Counted from the stretch's first letter, positions 39,393 to 49,045 are shown. The stretch: DNA of 64,000 nucleotides from Campylobacter fetus subsp. testudinum 03-427 (GCA_000495505.1 CP006833.1:496001-560000); one strand, 5' to 3'. Notes: generated by a model from the letters alone, not told the origin. Numbers and translations: made by a program.

Positions 39393-40760
39393 ATGATGGC
39401 GATTTTCTTTTATCAAGTTGTTTTGGCTCTATTTGGGTTTAGTTTTATCATATCGTTTTTAGACGTAAAAGAGCATATTAAAAATATATTTTTACCGGCT
39501 ATTGTTGGTATTTTTGTCGGTTTTATACTATTTGGGATAACTAAATTTGCTATTATCGCAGATGATGTAAAATTGTTTTTTGATACGCTTTGTTTGGCGG
39601 CTCTGGTTTTATTTTTATTTTGTTTCAAATTTAAAAATAGTTATTTTATATCTTTAGTTGTCTTTTTACTCGCAGTGGGATATGGATTTGACTACCGTTA
39701 TATAAGTATGAATTTCACTATTTTTGCTGGTGATATTTTGGATAGTTTGAGCCTTAGTAATCTATTTTTGATCTGTTTTGCTCTTGCGATTTTACTGCTT
39801 ATATATTTTATTTTAAGATCTGTTTTGAGTCTGGTTTGTAGGTCTGTTAGGTTGCTTTTTGCAGTTTTTAGCACTGTGATTTTGATAGTTGATAGAGCTG
39901 GATTTTTAACTCTTGGTTTAATGCAAAACGGAACGATTCCTACTTACTCTAATACTCTTTCAATAGTCGCGAAAATAGTTTATTTTGATAGCTTTTTACC
40001 TATCGTATTTTCACTATTTTTAGCTGTTTTAGCTCTTTTTAGCTTGAACAGACTTCCTAAAAAAGCTTCTTATAAAGATATTATTGAGTTTAGAATCACA
40101 AACGCTGCTAGAATGCAGGGATTTAGAAATGCTTTTTTTGGATGGTTGCTTGGAGCGATTATCGTATTTTTTAGTTTATTTTATATATTAGTATCTTCAA
40201 GACCACCTTCTATAAGTACTCCTATTATCGTGGAGCCGATAAATGGTGAGTTTAAATTTGACGCTGCAGCTTTGCTTGATGGAAAACTCCATAGATATGC
40301 TTATATCACCGATGATGGACATGAAGTTAGGTTTTTTCTTATAAATAGATTTAAAGACAAGTTAGCTCCTGTCGCTGTTTTTGATGCGTGCGCGATATGT
40401 GGGGATATGGGATATATAAAAAGTGGCGATAATCTTATATGTATCAGTTGTAACGTAAGGATATTTCTTCCTAGTGTAGGTAAAGCAGGAGGTTGCAATC
40501 CTATACCTTTTGAGTACAAATACGACGGTAAAAACGTTACTATAGGTTTGCAAGAGATACAAAAAGGCGCAACATTTTTTAGCAAAATTGTTGAAAAAAA
40601 GGTTGTTGATCCAGTTAGCAAAAAAGAGATTTCAAATAGCTCTAAGTTCAACTATATTTATTATGGTAGGACGTATTTTTTTGAAAATGGTGATAATCAA
40701 ATGCTGTTTGAAGAAAAGCCAGAAATTTATGTTACTACCTCTGGCGAATTAAAGGAGTGA
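39393..40760 (+). CDS. DUF2318 polytopic membrane protein with Cys-rich metal site
   Basis: A 455-residue protein. About eight hydrophobic segments occupy residues 1-280, then a soluble C-terminal domain carries FDACAICGDMGYI and CISCNVRIFL (CxxC pairs), GGCNPIPFEY and a YYGRTYFF end, the DUF2318 pattern annotated as Fe-S-containing. It corresponds to Cj1660 in the C. jejuni iron locus, as I recall. A role in reducing or handling iron delivered by P19/FTR1 is inferred. Followed at 4 nt by the ABC permease gene. Confidence 0.85.
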   Translation: MMAIFFYQVVLALFGFSFIISFLDVKEHIKNIFLPAIVGIFVGFILFGITKFAIIADDVKLFFDTLCLAALVLFLFCFKFKNSYFISLVVFLLAVGYGFDYRYISMNFTIFAGDILDSLSLSNLFLICFALAILLLIYFILRSVLSLVCRSVRLLFAVFSTVILIVDRAGFLTLGLMQNGTIPTYSNTLSIVAKIVYFDSFLPIVFSLFLAVLALFSLNRLPKKASYKDIIEFRITNAARMQGFRNAFFGWLLGAIIVFFSLFYILVSSRPPSISTPIIVEPINGEFKFDAAALLDGKLHRYAYITDDGHEVRFFLINRFKDKLAPVAVFDACAICGDMGYIKSGDNLICISCNVRIFLPSVGKAGGCNPIPFEYKYDGKNVTIGLQEIQKGATFFSKIVEKKVVDPVSKKEISNSSKFNYIYYGRTYFFENGDNQMLFEEKPEIYVTTSGELKE

Positions 40761-40764
40761 AGAG

Positions 40765-42009
40765 ATGTTTTTAAATTTGATAAAATCTTCTATAACAGGG
40801 TCAAAAGAGAGTAAAATCCTAGCTTTTATAACTATATTTTTATCAGTTTCATTGATAGCTTGTATGCTAAATATAACTTTAAAAATAGGAGACGAAGTAG
40901 CAAAAGAGTTAAGAAGCTATGGCTCAAACATCGTAGTACTTCCAAAATCAGATAGTTTAAATATAGAAATAGCAGGCAAAAACTACTCTCCTTTGAAAAA
41001 TGAGGATTATCTAAAAGAGAGTGATTTGCACAAGATAAAAGAGATATTTTGGAGAAATAATATAACTGCGTTTGCACCATTTTTAACCGCTAAAGCTGGC
41101 GATTACGATATAGTGGGTACGTATTTTAGCAAAGATGCAAATGTAGAAGGAGAGCCCGACTTTAGAAGTGGCGTAGAAAGTTTATATCCGTTTTGGATAG
41201 TTGATGGAAGATATCCGATTGATGATAGTTTAGATGAGGTTTTAGCAGGAGAAAAGTTAGGTCTGAAAGTCGGAGATGTTTTAAATTTAAATAACTATAG
41301 CGTAAAAGTCGTTGGCGTTTTAAAAGGAGCACAAGATGAGAGTGCGAAACTAGTTACGAGTCTTAAACTAGCTCAAAATATCGCAAATAAGCCAAATTTA
41401 ATAAACAAAGCCGAAGTTGCTGCTATGACAATACCAGAAAATGATCTTTCGTTGAAAGCTAGGCGCGATCTTGAGAGTCTTGATAGCGTTGCTTATGATA
41501 AATGGTACTGCTCAGCTTATGTTAGTTCTATAGCTTATCAGATCAGTGAAGAGTATCCAAATGCTTCTGCAAAGGCTGTTTTGAGTGTTAGCGAAGCTCA
41601 AAGTGGCATTACTAAAAAGATTCAAAATTTAATGGGAGTCGTGAGCGTGATATCGCTTATCGTATCAAGTATAGCTATCACGAGTTTGATGAGTAGCGAA
41701 ATTCATAGACGAAAAAAAGAGATCGGTCTGCTAAAAGCGCTTGGCGCAAGTGGGTTTATCATCTATGCTCAGTTTGCAGCCGAAGTTTTTATAGTTTGTG
41801 TAGCTGCTTCTTTGCTTGGAAGCTTGGCTGGATATGCTTTAAGCTTCATTATAGCTTATCAAATATTTGGAAGTTTTATCGGAGTGAGTCTTATGGTGTT
41901 GCCTATCAGCATTGTTTTTGGAATGCTTATTTGTATTTTAGGCGGGATACTTCCATTAAAAAGTGTTATAAATTTACTTCCAGCTGAGGTGTTATATGGT
42001 AGAAAATAG
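40765..42009 (+). CDS. FtsX/MacB-like ABC transporter permease (iron locus, first)
   Basis: A 414-residue permease with the MacB/FtsX plan: an N-terminal membrane segment (about 20-40), a large periplasmic domain (40-285), and three C-terminal membrane segments, with EIHRRKKEIGLLKALGAS before the second one, the conserved cytosolic coupling motif. It overlaps the second permease by 14 nt and would pair with it and the following ATPase. C. jejuni has the same pair (Cj1661-1662, from memory). The cargo is unknown; because the fold often moves energy rather than solute, a mechanotransmission role for the P19 system is possible. Confidence 0.87.
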   Translation: MFLNLIKSSITGSKESKILAFITIFLSVSLIACMLNITLKIGDEVAKELRSYGSNIVVLPKSDSLNIEIAGKNYSPLKNEDYLKESDLHKIKEIFWRNNITAFAPFLTAKAGDYDIVGTYFSKDANVEGEPDFRSGVESLYPFWIVDGRYPIDDSLDEVLAGEKLGLKVGDVLNLNNYSVKVVGVLKGAQDESAKLVTSLKLAQNIANKPNLINKAEVAAMTIPENDLSLKARRDLESLDSVAYDKWYCSAYVSSIAYQISEEYPNASAKAVLSVSEAQSGITKKIQNLMGVVSVISLIVSSIAITSLMSSEIHRRKKEIGLLKALGASGFIIYAQFAAEVFIVCVAASLLGSLAGYALSFIIAYQIFGSFIGVSLMVLPISIVFGMLICILGGILPLKSVINLLPAEVLYGRK

Positions 42010-43126
42010 AGCGTTTTTTAGAAAAATTATATTTAAAAGTATAGCAAATAGCGCAGTTAGAAGTTTCGTGATATTTATCTCTATTTTGCTTGGAAGTGCA
42101 GTGTGCGCAGCTTTTATAAATATATATGCAGATATAGATAAAAAAGTTACTAGTGAATTAAATAGCTATGGTCCAAACGTCATAATAAGTCCGTTAAATT
42201 TAGAAAATGGATATATAAAAATGGCTGATTTAGACACAAAACTCAGCAGCATAAAAGAGTTAAAAGCTAAGAATGAATACCTTTTTGGTAGTGTAAATAT
42301 AGGTGTTACAAGAGCAGTTATAATGGGTGTTAATTTCTCAAATTTAAAAGAGATTATGCCGTTTTTGGATATAAAAAGTGGTGAGTTTATAAATGTTGAT
42401 TTTGATGATAAAAATGCACTTATAGGCGAGGATCTAGCAAAATTAACAGGCGTTAAAGTTGGTGATATCGTAGAAATCAGCTCTCCAAACTCAAATGAAG
42501 TTTATAAAGTTAGGATAAAAGGTATCGTTTATGATGGGCAAAAAGAGGACTCTTTGCTTCTTATATCTTTGAGCTTGGCTCAAGAAATTTTAGATAAACC
42601 AAATTTAATAAATTACGCTGAAGCCGCTATCAGCGGTAGTTACGATAGTATAAAATCTCTTTGTTCAACTCTTAGCACTAATGAGTTTAAATTTGAAGTT
42701 ATCAGTAAAGTTTCAAAGGCTCAAGGTCAGATATTAGATAAGATAAAGCTTTTGATGGCTCTTATAGGAGTTACTATTTTATTTATAACATCGGTTTGTA
42801 TAAATACTAGTTTGAGTTCTATTTTGCTATCAAAGATCAAAGAGTTTGCGCTTATAAGGGCTATTGGAGCTAGTAAAAGAGATGTTTTGAAAATAATATT
42901 TTCCGAAATTTTGGTTATTAGCATTGCTGGATCGTTTTTAGGAGCTTTAGTTGGCTATTTGTTGGCTATTTTTCTTGGAAATTTGATATTTTCTAGCGGA
43001 GTTGATTTTAGGTTTGTTAGTCTTGTTGTTTCTGTTATTTTAAGTCTTGTTTTTGCATTTGTCGCTAGTTACTATCCTATCAAAAAAGCGTTAAATCAAA
43101 ATCTTGCAGACTTACTAAGGGAGTAG
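41996..43126 (+). CDS. FtsX/MacB-like ABC transporter permease (iron locus, second)
   Basis: A 376-residue paralogue of the preceding gene with the same order: membrane segment (about 20-45), periplasmic domain, and three terminal membrane segments with SKIKEFALIRAIGASKRDVL. The N-terminal periplasmic part (ELNSYGPNVIISPL) closely parallels the upstream protein (ELRSYGSNIVVLPK), so the two arose by duplication and probably form a heterodimer. The ATPase gene follows after 2 nt. Confidence 0.87.
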   Translation: MVENRAFFRKIIFKSIANSAVRSFVIFISILLGSAVCAAFINIYADIDKKVTSELNSYGPNVIISPLNLENGYIKMADLDTKLSSIKELKAKNEYLFGSVNIGVTRAVIMGVNFSNLKEIMPFLDIKSGEFINVDFDDKNALIGEDLAKLTGVKVGDIVEISSPNSNEVYKVRIKGIVYDGQKEDSLLLISLSLAQEILDKPNLINYAEAAISGSYDSIKSLCSTLSTNEFKFEVISKVSKAQGQILDKIKLLMALIGVTILFITSVCINTSLSSILLSKIKEFALIRAIGASKRDVLKIIFSEILVISIAGSFLGALVGYLLAIFLGNLIFSSGVDFRFVSLVVSVILSLVFAFVASYYPIKKALNQNLADLLRE

Positions 43127-43128
43127 AA

Positions 43129-43791
43129 GTGGAAGTTTTAAATTTAAAAAATATATGTAAGTATTTCAACGAAGTCAAAGCACTTGATGATATAAATTTT
43201 AGTGTAAATAAAGGTGAATGGATCAGTATAATGGGGCCAAGTGGAAGCGGTAAAAGTACGCTTGTAAATATACTTAGTCTTATGGATAGTCCTACTTGCG
43301 GTGAGCTGATACTAGGTGGTGAAAATGCAAGCCACCTAAACGATGATCAAATTTTGGAGTTTAGACGCAAGAAAATAGGGCTTGTGTTTCAGCAGTTTCA
43401 TCTTATACCTTATCTAAGCGCTATCCAAAATGTAATGTTAAGTCAGTACTATCACAGTTGCGTAGATAAAGCTAGTGCTAAAAAAGCTTTAGAAAAAGTC
43501 GGACTTGCTCATAGGATCACGCACAAGCCAAGTGAGCTTAGTGGCGGAGAGCAGCAAAGAGTTTGCATAGCAAGAGCGCTTATAAATGATCCAGATATAA
43601 TAATAGCCGATGAACCTACTGGAAATTTAGACGAGGCAAATGAAAAGATAGTTTTAGAGCTTTTTAAAGAGCTTAAAAACGAAGGTAAAACTCTACTTCT
43701 CATCACTCATAATGAAGAGCTTGGCAAATATGCAGATAAAGTAGTGTATCTAAAACATGGAAAACTTGATAGAATAGAGAAATTACAATGA
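43129..43791 (+). CDS. ABC transporter ATP-binding protein (LolD/MacB type)
   Basis: A 220-residue ATPase. Walker A GPSGSGKST lies at about 35-43, the Q-loop is in VFQQFHLIP, the signature LSGGEQQRVCIARAL and the Walker B IIIADEPTGNLDE. The closest subfamily is MacB/LolD. It starts at GTG, 2 nt after the second permease and overlapping the thioredoxin-like gene by 4 nt, so it should energise the two FtsX-like permeases of the iron locus. Confidence 0.93.
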   Translation: MEVLNLKNICKYFNEVKALDDINFSVNKGEWISIMGPSGSGKSTLVNILSLMDSPTCGELILGGENASHLNDDQILEFRRKKIGLVFQQFHLIPYLSAIQNVMLSQYYHSCVDKASAKKALEKVGLAHRITHKPSELSGGEQQRVCIARALINDPDIIIADEPTGNLDEANEKIVLELFKELKNEGKTLLLITHNEELGKYADKVVYLKHGKLDRIEKLQ

Positions 43792-44285
43792 AAAATATAG
43801 TTTTTGCAGCGCTGTTTTCGCTGATTTTAGTAGGATGTGGAAGCGGACTTAAACATCATATGGCTTTAAACGATAAAGACGGATTTGATACTATCTATGA
43901 TCCAGCTGTTAAAGAGCTTAAGATAGCAAATTGGAATGAACCTTATATACTATTTTTCTTCACTACTATGTGTGGAGCTTGCACTGCTCAAGTACCAGCT
44001 TTAAATGAACTTGCAAAAGAGTATGGTTCAAAGATAAAAGTGATAGGAGTTATGGGAAATTCTTTAGGATTTGATGGTGACTTGATGGCTTTAAAAGATA
44101 AAGGAGTTGAGTTTATGAGCGTATCAACTAAAAAATCTGTAGATTATTTTTCAAATATCGTTGGAGGGATTATGGGGACTCCAGTTACTTACGTTTTTGA
44201 TAAAAATGGAAAGATATCTAAACAATTTTTAGGCTTATATCCTAAATCCGCTCTTGAAAATGAACTAAAACTACTTTTAAACTAG
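43788..44285 (+). CDS. Thioredoxin-like lipoprotein of the iron locus
   Basis: A 165-residue lipoprotein. The signal peptide ends with the lipobox LVGC (Cys 17) and the thioredoxin fold has the active site MCGAC and the cis-Pro segment GIMGTPVTYVFDKNG. In C. jejuni this locus ends with two such genes (Cj1664 and Cj1665, from memory); here only one is present. Likely reduces periplasmic thiols of its locus partners, such as the DUF2318 Cys cluster. Gene coupled to the ATPase by ATGA. Confidence 0.87.
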   Translation: MKNIVFAALFSLILVGCGSGLKHHMALNDKDGFDTIYDPAVKELKIANWNEPYILFFFTTMCGACTAQVPALNELAKEYGSKIKVIGVMGNSLGFDGDLMALKDKGVEFMSVSTKKSVDYFSNIVGGIMGTPVTYVFDKNGKISKQFLGLYPKSALENELKLLLN

Positions 44286-44356
44286 ATTTTATAAAATATT
44301 AAATGGTTATATGCTATCCTTGCAAACTTCTAATTTAGAGTTTCAAGGGTGGCATT

Positions 44357-45328
44357 ATGATACAAACTTACGCCGAATGGGACGAGCAAGAGCTATTGAT
44401 GCTTAGTATTCCGCATACTAATAGCGACTGGAAGCCTTATTTAAATGATATTTTAACTAGTTATGAAGAGTTGATAAGCGTTGTTGGTAATTATCAAAAA
44501 TTACTTCTTATAGCAGACTCAAAAAGTGACTTTGATAGATTTTCTAAATTTAAAAATGTAGAGTTTTTAGAGATCCAAACAAATGATACTTGGATAAGAG
44601 ATTACGGTGCTATCGATGTAAAATGCGGTTTGAAAACTATTAGTTATGATTTTAAATTTAACGCTTGGGGTGATAAATTTGAGAGTTCTTTGGACAATGA
44701 AGTAAATAAAAAACTCTTTTTAAATTTAAAAGGCGAGCTTGTAAGCGTTCCACTTATTTTAGAAGGTGGTAGCATAGAGTTTAACGGTGATGGCGTACTT
44801 TTAACTACAACTAACTGCCTTTTAAATGATAATAGAAACTCACTTAGCAAAAATGAGCTTGAAATCAGACTAAAAGAGCTTTTTGGATTAAAAAAAATTA
44901 TCTGGTTAGAACACGGTTTTATAAAAGGCGATGACACTGATAGCCATATCGATACTCTTGCTAGATTTATATCAAAAGATACCATAGCTTACGCATCTTG
45001 CACAGATGAGAACGACGAGCATTATTTGCCTCTTAAAGAGATGGAAAATGAACTTAAAAAAACAGGGTTTAATCTAGTTCCGCTTAGGCTTCCAAAACCT
45101 GTTATGTTTGAAGGGCGAAGACTTGGAGCTACTTATTGTAATTTCATTTTTATCAATGGCGCTCTTATAGTTCCTACTTACGGAGATAAAAAAAGTGATG
45201 AGCTTGCTTTAAGTACGCTTAAAGAAGTTCTGAGTTTAGATGTAATAGGAGTTGATAGCACGGTATTTATCAGGCAAAACGGCAGTCTTCACTGCTCTAG
45301 TCAAAACAGATTTAAAGGTAAGCGATGA
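44357..45328 (+). CDS. aguA: Agmatine deiminase (peptidyl-arginine deiminase family)
   Basis: Hydrolyses agmatine to N-carbamoylputrescine and ammonia. It has 323 residues. Seen are TNDTWIRDYGAI, LILEGGSIEFNGDG, GDDTDSHIDTLARF and the catalytic Cys 313 in GSLHCSSQNR. All guanidino-modifying core residues are present. The next genes are a CDF transporter and the next pathway enzyme aguB, each overlapping by 4 nt, so the three act as a unit. Confidence 0.93.
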   Translation: MIQTYAEWDEQELLMLSIPHTNSDWKPYLNDILTSYEELISVVGNYQKLLLIADSKSDFDRFSKFKNVEFLEIQTNDTWIRDYGAIDVKCGLKTISYDFKFNAWGDKFESSLDNEVNKKLFLNLKGELVSVPLILEGGSIEFNGDGVLLTTTNCLLNDNRNSLSKNELEIRLKELFGLKKIIWLEHGFIKGDDTDSHIDTLARFISKDTIAYASCTDENDEHYLPLKEMENELKKTGFNLVPLRLPKPVMFEGRRLGATYCNFIFINGALIVPTYGDKKSDELALSTLKEVLSLDVIGVDSTVFIRQNGSLHCSSQNRFKGKR

Positions 45329-46200
45329 GAGTATATCCTCCAGTAGTAGCAGGAAGCGTAGCTGTAGTATTGGCGATCATAAAGTTTGCTATAGGTCTTG
45401 CTAGCGGTTCTATGGCTGTTTTGAGTTCGGCTATAGATTCGCTTTTAGACTGCCTTGTGTCGGCTTTGAACTATTTTGCGCTTAGAAAATCAAACTCCGA
45501 TCCAAACTCTAAATTTAATTTTGGTTATGGAAAAATAGAGGCTTTAGTGGCTCTTTTTGAAGGTGCTTTTATCATAGGAATAGGCATTTTTATCTGTTAT
45601 TCAAGCGTAATTAAAATCCTAAATCCAGAAAAATCAATCGAAGTTGGCGCAGGTATGATAGTTATGATTATATCTATTATACTTACTGGAGCTTTGGTGT
45701 TTTACTTGCAGCGTGAGTATAAAAAAACAGGAAATTTAATAATAAAAGCTGATGCACTTCATTATCAAACAGATCTTGTGACAAATGCGGCTATTTTAGC
45801 GGCTCTGTTTGCTATATGGCTTAGTGGATATGAGATTATAGATGCTCTTTTTGGTATTGGCATTAGCGTTTATATAGTTTTTAGTGCGTTTAAGCTACTA
45901 AAGGAGGGCGTTTATATCTTACTTGATGGAGCGCTACCTGAAAGTATGATAAGCGAGATAATAGATATAATAAATTTAAAACACGAAGTAAAAGGCTATC
46001 ACTACCTAAAAAGTCGAATAAGTGGTGAAAAGTACTATTTTAGCGTACATTTGGTATTTGATCCTAGTATATCTCTTAGTAAAGCGCACTCAGTAGCAGA
46101 CGATATAGAAAGTGAAATAAAATCTAAATTTAATAGTCATAAATGGGTTTTTGATATGCATTTTGACACTGAAGATGATAGAGACAAGGAGGAGTTGTGA
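45325..46200 (+). CDS. Cation diffusion facilitator transporter
   Basis: A 291-residue CDF (FieF/ZitB family) proton-driven divalent metal exporter. About six hydrophobic segments are visible. The second segment has SAIDSLLDCLVSALNYFAL (DxxxD) and the fifth has KADALHYQTDLVTNAAI with the HxxxD metal site, then a C-terminal metal-binding domain. It sits between aguA and aguB with 4-nt overlaps on both sides, a conserved arrangement in Campylobacter (Cj0949-0948-0947 as I recall). Whether it moves metal or a related polycation substrate is open. Confidence 0.9.
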   Translation: MRVYPPVVAGSVAVVLAIIKFAIGLASGSMAVLSSAIDSLLDCLVSALNYFALRKSNSDPNSKFNFGYGKIEALVALFEGAFIIGIGIFICYSSVIKILNPEKSIEVGAGMIVMIISIILTGALVFYLQREYKKTGNLIIKADALHYQTDLVTNAAILAALFAIWLSGYEIIDALFGIGISVYIVFSAFKLLKEGVYILLDGALPESMISEIIDIINLKHEVKGYHYLKSRISGEKYYFSVHLVFDPSISLSKAHSVADDIESEIKSKFNSHKWVFDMHFDTEDDRDKEEL

Positions 46201-47066
46201 AAGTAGCATTAGTAGCCCATAAATTTTATGGAAATAAATCAGATACGATAAAACGTACCACAAAACTTATAGAAGAAGCAGCCAACAAAGGCGCAGAACT
46301 TATCGTGCTTCAAGAGCTTCATCAAGGTAGTTATTTTTGTCAAGATGAAAATGTTGATAGTTTTGAGTTGGCAAATGACTTTGAAAGCGATATGGCTTAT
46401 TGGGCTGAGGTGGCTCATGAGTTTAAAATAGTTTTAGTTACTTCTTTGTTTGAAAAGCGTACAGCAGGACTGTACCATAATACTTCTGTTGTTTTTGATA
46501 GCGATGGAAGTATAGCTGGAAAATATAGAAAAATGCATATTCCAGATGATCCAAATTTTTATGAAAAGTTCTATTTTACTCCAGGAGACATTGGGTTTGA
46601 GCCTATAGATACTAGTATAGGCAGACTTGGAGTTTTGGTTTGTTGGGATCAGTGGTATCCAGAGGCTGCTAGACTTATGGCGTTAAAAGGAGCTATAATG
46701 CTTATATATCCAACTGCTATAGGTTGGTTTGATGGAGATAGCGAAGATGAAAAATCCAGACAATTAGAAGCGTGGGTTGCTGTACAAAGAGGACATTCAG
46801 TAGCAAATGGATTGCCAGTAATTACTGTCAATAGAGTAGGTTTTGAAGCTGCTCCAGATGGCAATGGCGGTATTAGATTTTGGGGAAATAGCTTTGTTTT
46901 TGGACCTCAAGGAGAGGAGTTATTTCGTTCAAATAGTACAGATGAGCTTGCTGATATAGTTGATATAGATATAAAAAGATGTGAGCAAGTGCGTAGATGG
47001 TGGCCGTTTTTACGAGATAGAAGAATAGACGCTTATGAAGGACTTTTAAAAAGGTTTATAGATTGA
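46197..47066 (+). CDS. aguB: N-carbamoylputrescine amidase
   Basis: Carbon-nitrogen hydrolase converting N-carbamoylputrescine to putrescine, CO2 and ammonia. It has 289 residues. The catalytic triad is visible: E40 in VLQELHQG, K112 in YRKMHIPD and C149 in LVCWDQWYPE. The N-carbamoylputrescine subfamily is supported by the adjacent aguA. The GTG start at 46197 overlaps the CDF stop as GTGA. A convergent terminator follows. Confidence 0.93.
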   Translation: MKVALVAHKFYGNKSDTIKRTTKLIEEAANKGAELIVLQELHQGSYFCQDENVDSFELANDFESDMAYWAEVAHEFKIVLVTSLFEKRTAGLYHNTSVVFDSDGSIAGKYRKMHIPDDPNFYEKFYFTPGDIGFEPIDTSIGRLGVLVCWDQWYPEAARLMALKGAIMLIYPTAIGWFDGDSEDEKSRQLEAWVAVQRGHSVANGLPVITVNRVGFEAAPDGNGGIRFWGNSFVFGPQGEELFRSNSTDELADIVDIDIKRCEQVRRWWPFLRDRRIDAYEGLLKRFID

Positions 47067-47095
47067 TTATAAACTGAGCTATGCTCAGTTTATAA
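47067..47095. terminator. Bidirectional terminator between aguB and gltS
   Basis: A 13-bp perfect stem TTATAAACTGAGC/GCTCAGTTTATAA with a 3-nt loop, running directly from the aguB stop region. The pairing is symmetrical and serves the convergent gltS gene too. Confidence 0.8.
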
Positions 47096-47113
47096 ATTTA
47101 AAATCGTGGTTAA

Positions 47114-48334
47114 TTATCCTAAAAATAGTAAAAATCCATTAATAATAAGAGCATTAACTAAATCTATGAAAAATGCTCCACAAAGCGGAACTATGATAAA
47201 TGCCATATGGCTCATACCGTAGTGATTTGTGACTGTTTGCATATTTACCATTGCTGTTGGAGTCGCTCCTAAGCCAAATCCACAGTGCCCAGCAGCCAAA
47301 ACTGCAGCGTCATAGTCTCGTCCGCAAAATCTAAATGTTACAAAAATAGCATAAAATACCATAAGTGCAACTTGAGAGATAAGTATAGTGACGATAGGAA
47401 GTGCTAATGATACGAGTTGCCAAAGATTTATAGTCATTAGTGCAAAAGCAAGGAAAAGCGATAAGCTAACGTTTCCGATAACTGAAATTTCCCTATCAAA
47501 GACTTCATGGATTTTTAGAGCTTGAAGTAGGTTTCTAAGGATAACTCCTGTAAATAAACAATATACAAAAGTAGGTAGAGTAAAGCCTATATCTAACGAT
47601 TTTATATGTTCTGCAACGAAATTTCCTATATAAAGACAGAGTGCTATAAGAGCTAAAGAGCGTATAAATGACTCTTGAGTGATGAGCTTTGTTTTTTGTG
47701 GAGATTCAAAGTTTAGCATAGGAGTAGCACTGCTTTCTTCATGGATGTTTGGAGTTTGCAATCTGTTTTTTTGTATAAGATACTTTGCAACAGGACCGCC
47801 GATAATTCCACCTGCAATGAGACCAAATGTTGCACTAGCCATAGCTACTTCATAAGCAGCGCTAAAATTATATGGCGCTTTTATAAACTCATTTGCCCAC
47901 GCTCCACCTGTACCGTGACCGCCGCTCATTGTAACAGATCCGCTAAGAAGTCCGATGAGAGGGTTTTCTCCTAGACCAAGCGCGACTCCGATACCGACTA
48001 TGTTTTGTAAGATTAAAAGTCCGCTAATGATAAATAAAAATATGATTAACTTTTTACCGCCTTTTTTGAGAGACGCAAAGTCTGCTAAAAGCCCTATGCT
48101 AGAAAAAAACGCTAGCATAAGAGGATCTTTGAGAGAACTATCGAATTTAAGCGTTACATCGCTAAAACTATAAAGACATAAAAATAAAATTGCAGCTATG
48201 ATACCGCCTACGACCGGCTCTGGGATATTATAGTCTTGTAAAAACTTTACTCTTTTTATCACAAAAGCTCCGAGCAATAAAACAAGCACCATAACTACAA
48301 GAGTAGAGTATGAATCAACGTTTATCGTTTCCAA
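47114..48334 (-). CDS. gltS: Sodium/glutamate symporter GltS
   Basis: A 406-residue Na+-coupled glutamate carrier of the ESS family. About ten hydrophobic segments, and two inverted-repeat pore loops are recognised: SGSVTMSGGHGTGGAWA in the first half and AGHCGFGLGATPTAMVNM in the second. These are the substrate-binding reentrant loops. Feeds glutamate, a main carbon and nitrogen source, into the cell. Stands alone. Confidence 0.95.
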   Translation of the reverse strand: METINVDSYSTLVVMVLVLLLGAFVIKRVKFLQDYNIPEPVVGGIIAAILFLCLYSFSDVTLKFDSSLKDPLMLAFFSSIGLLADFASLKKGGKKLIIFLFIISGLLILQNIVGIGVALGLGENPLIGLLSGSVTMSGGHGTGGAWANEFIKAPYNFSAAYEVAMASATFGLIAGGIIGGPVAKYLIQKNRLQTPNIHEESSATPMLNFESPQKTKLITQESFIRSLALIALCLYIGNFVAEHIKSLDIGFTLPTFVYCLFTGVILRNLLQALKIHEVFDREISVIGNVSLSLFLAFALMTINLWQLVSLALPIVTILISQVALMVFYAIFVTFRFCGRDYDAAVLAAGHCGFGLGATPTAMVNMQTVTNHYGMSHMAFIIVPLCGAFFIDLVNALIINGFLLFLG

Positions 48335-48424
48335 ATTTGGATCTCCTTTATTAGTGTATTTTTAAAAAGGGCTGTAATTATGCCAAAATTTGGCTTAATA
48401 AAATATGCGTATTAAAAATTAATA

Positions 48425-49045
48425 TTATATTCTTTCTCTTATCTTATAATCTGGCATTAATCCTTGTATAAAGTCGTAAAAACTTTTTTGATGATGTGGA
48501 TAGAGCAGGTGCGTCATCTCGTGAAGTACGACGTACTCGATAAAACGTTCATCTTTTGTTATCAAATTTAAATTTAAGTTTATATAGCCTTTTTTGGAGT
48601 TGCAACTGCCCCAGCGAGAAGTCATTTTTTTGATGCTTACGTGAGTTACTTTTTTGGGTATTTTTGGTTGATAAAACTCTATGTATTTTTGAAATATCTC
48701 TTTAGCTTTTAAGCGTAGAAATTTATCAAACTGTTCTTTGCAAGGAGCTAAAATTTGAGTCTCTAAAACCAAAACTTCTTTGATATTTTCATCAAATTTA
48801 AGCTCATAAGCATTTCCTAAAAATTTGATTTTATCATCTTTTGGTTTTATCTTTGCAAGTGTATTTTCTAACCAATTTTCGTTTTTACTGAGCAAATTTA
48901 AAATATTTGTTTTTGAGGTGAAAAATGGAGCGGATATGCTTATATCGCCATTTGGAGTGACTTTTAAACGCAAGTATCTTACAGGCTTATAGTTTATAGT
49001 CACATCAAATTTACCAAATTTCAAACTAGACGTTTTAATTGCCAT
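48425..49045 (-). CDS. YgjP-like (DUF45) zinc metalloprotease
   Basis: A 206-residue SprT-related metallopeptidase. The zinc site HEMTH is at 175-179 with further His at 184-185, and MTSRWGSCNSKKGYINLNLN precedes it, the YgjP/DUF45 signature. Physiological substrate unknown; YgjP proteins accompany restriction or repair systems in some bacteria but here it is last in a regulator-MATE operon, overlapping matE by 25 nt. N-terminus begins MAIKTSSLKF. Confidence 0.88.
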   Translation of the reverse strand: MAIKTSSLKFGKFDVTINYKPVRYLRLKVTPNGDISISAPFFTSKTNILNLLSKNENWLENTLAKIKPKDDKIKFLGNAYELKFDENIKEVLVLETQILAPCKEQFDKFLRLKAKEIFQKYIEFYQPKIPKKVTHVSIKKMTSRWGSCNSKKGYINLNLNLITKDERFIEYVVLHEMTHLLYPHHQKSFYDFIQGLMPDYKIRERI

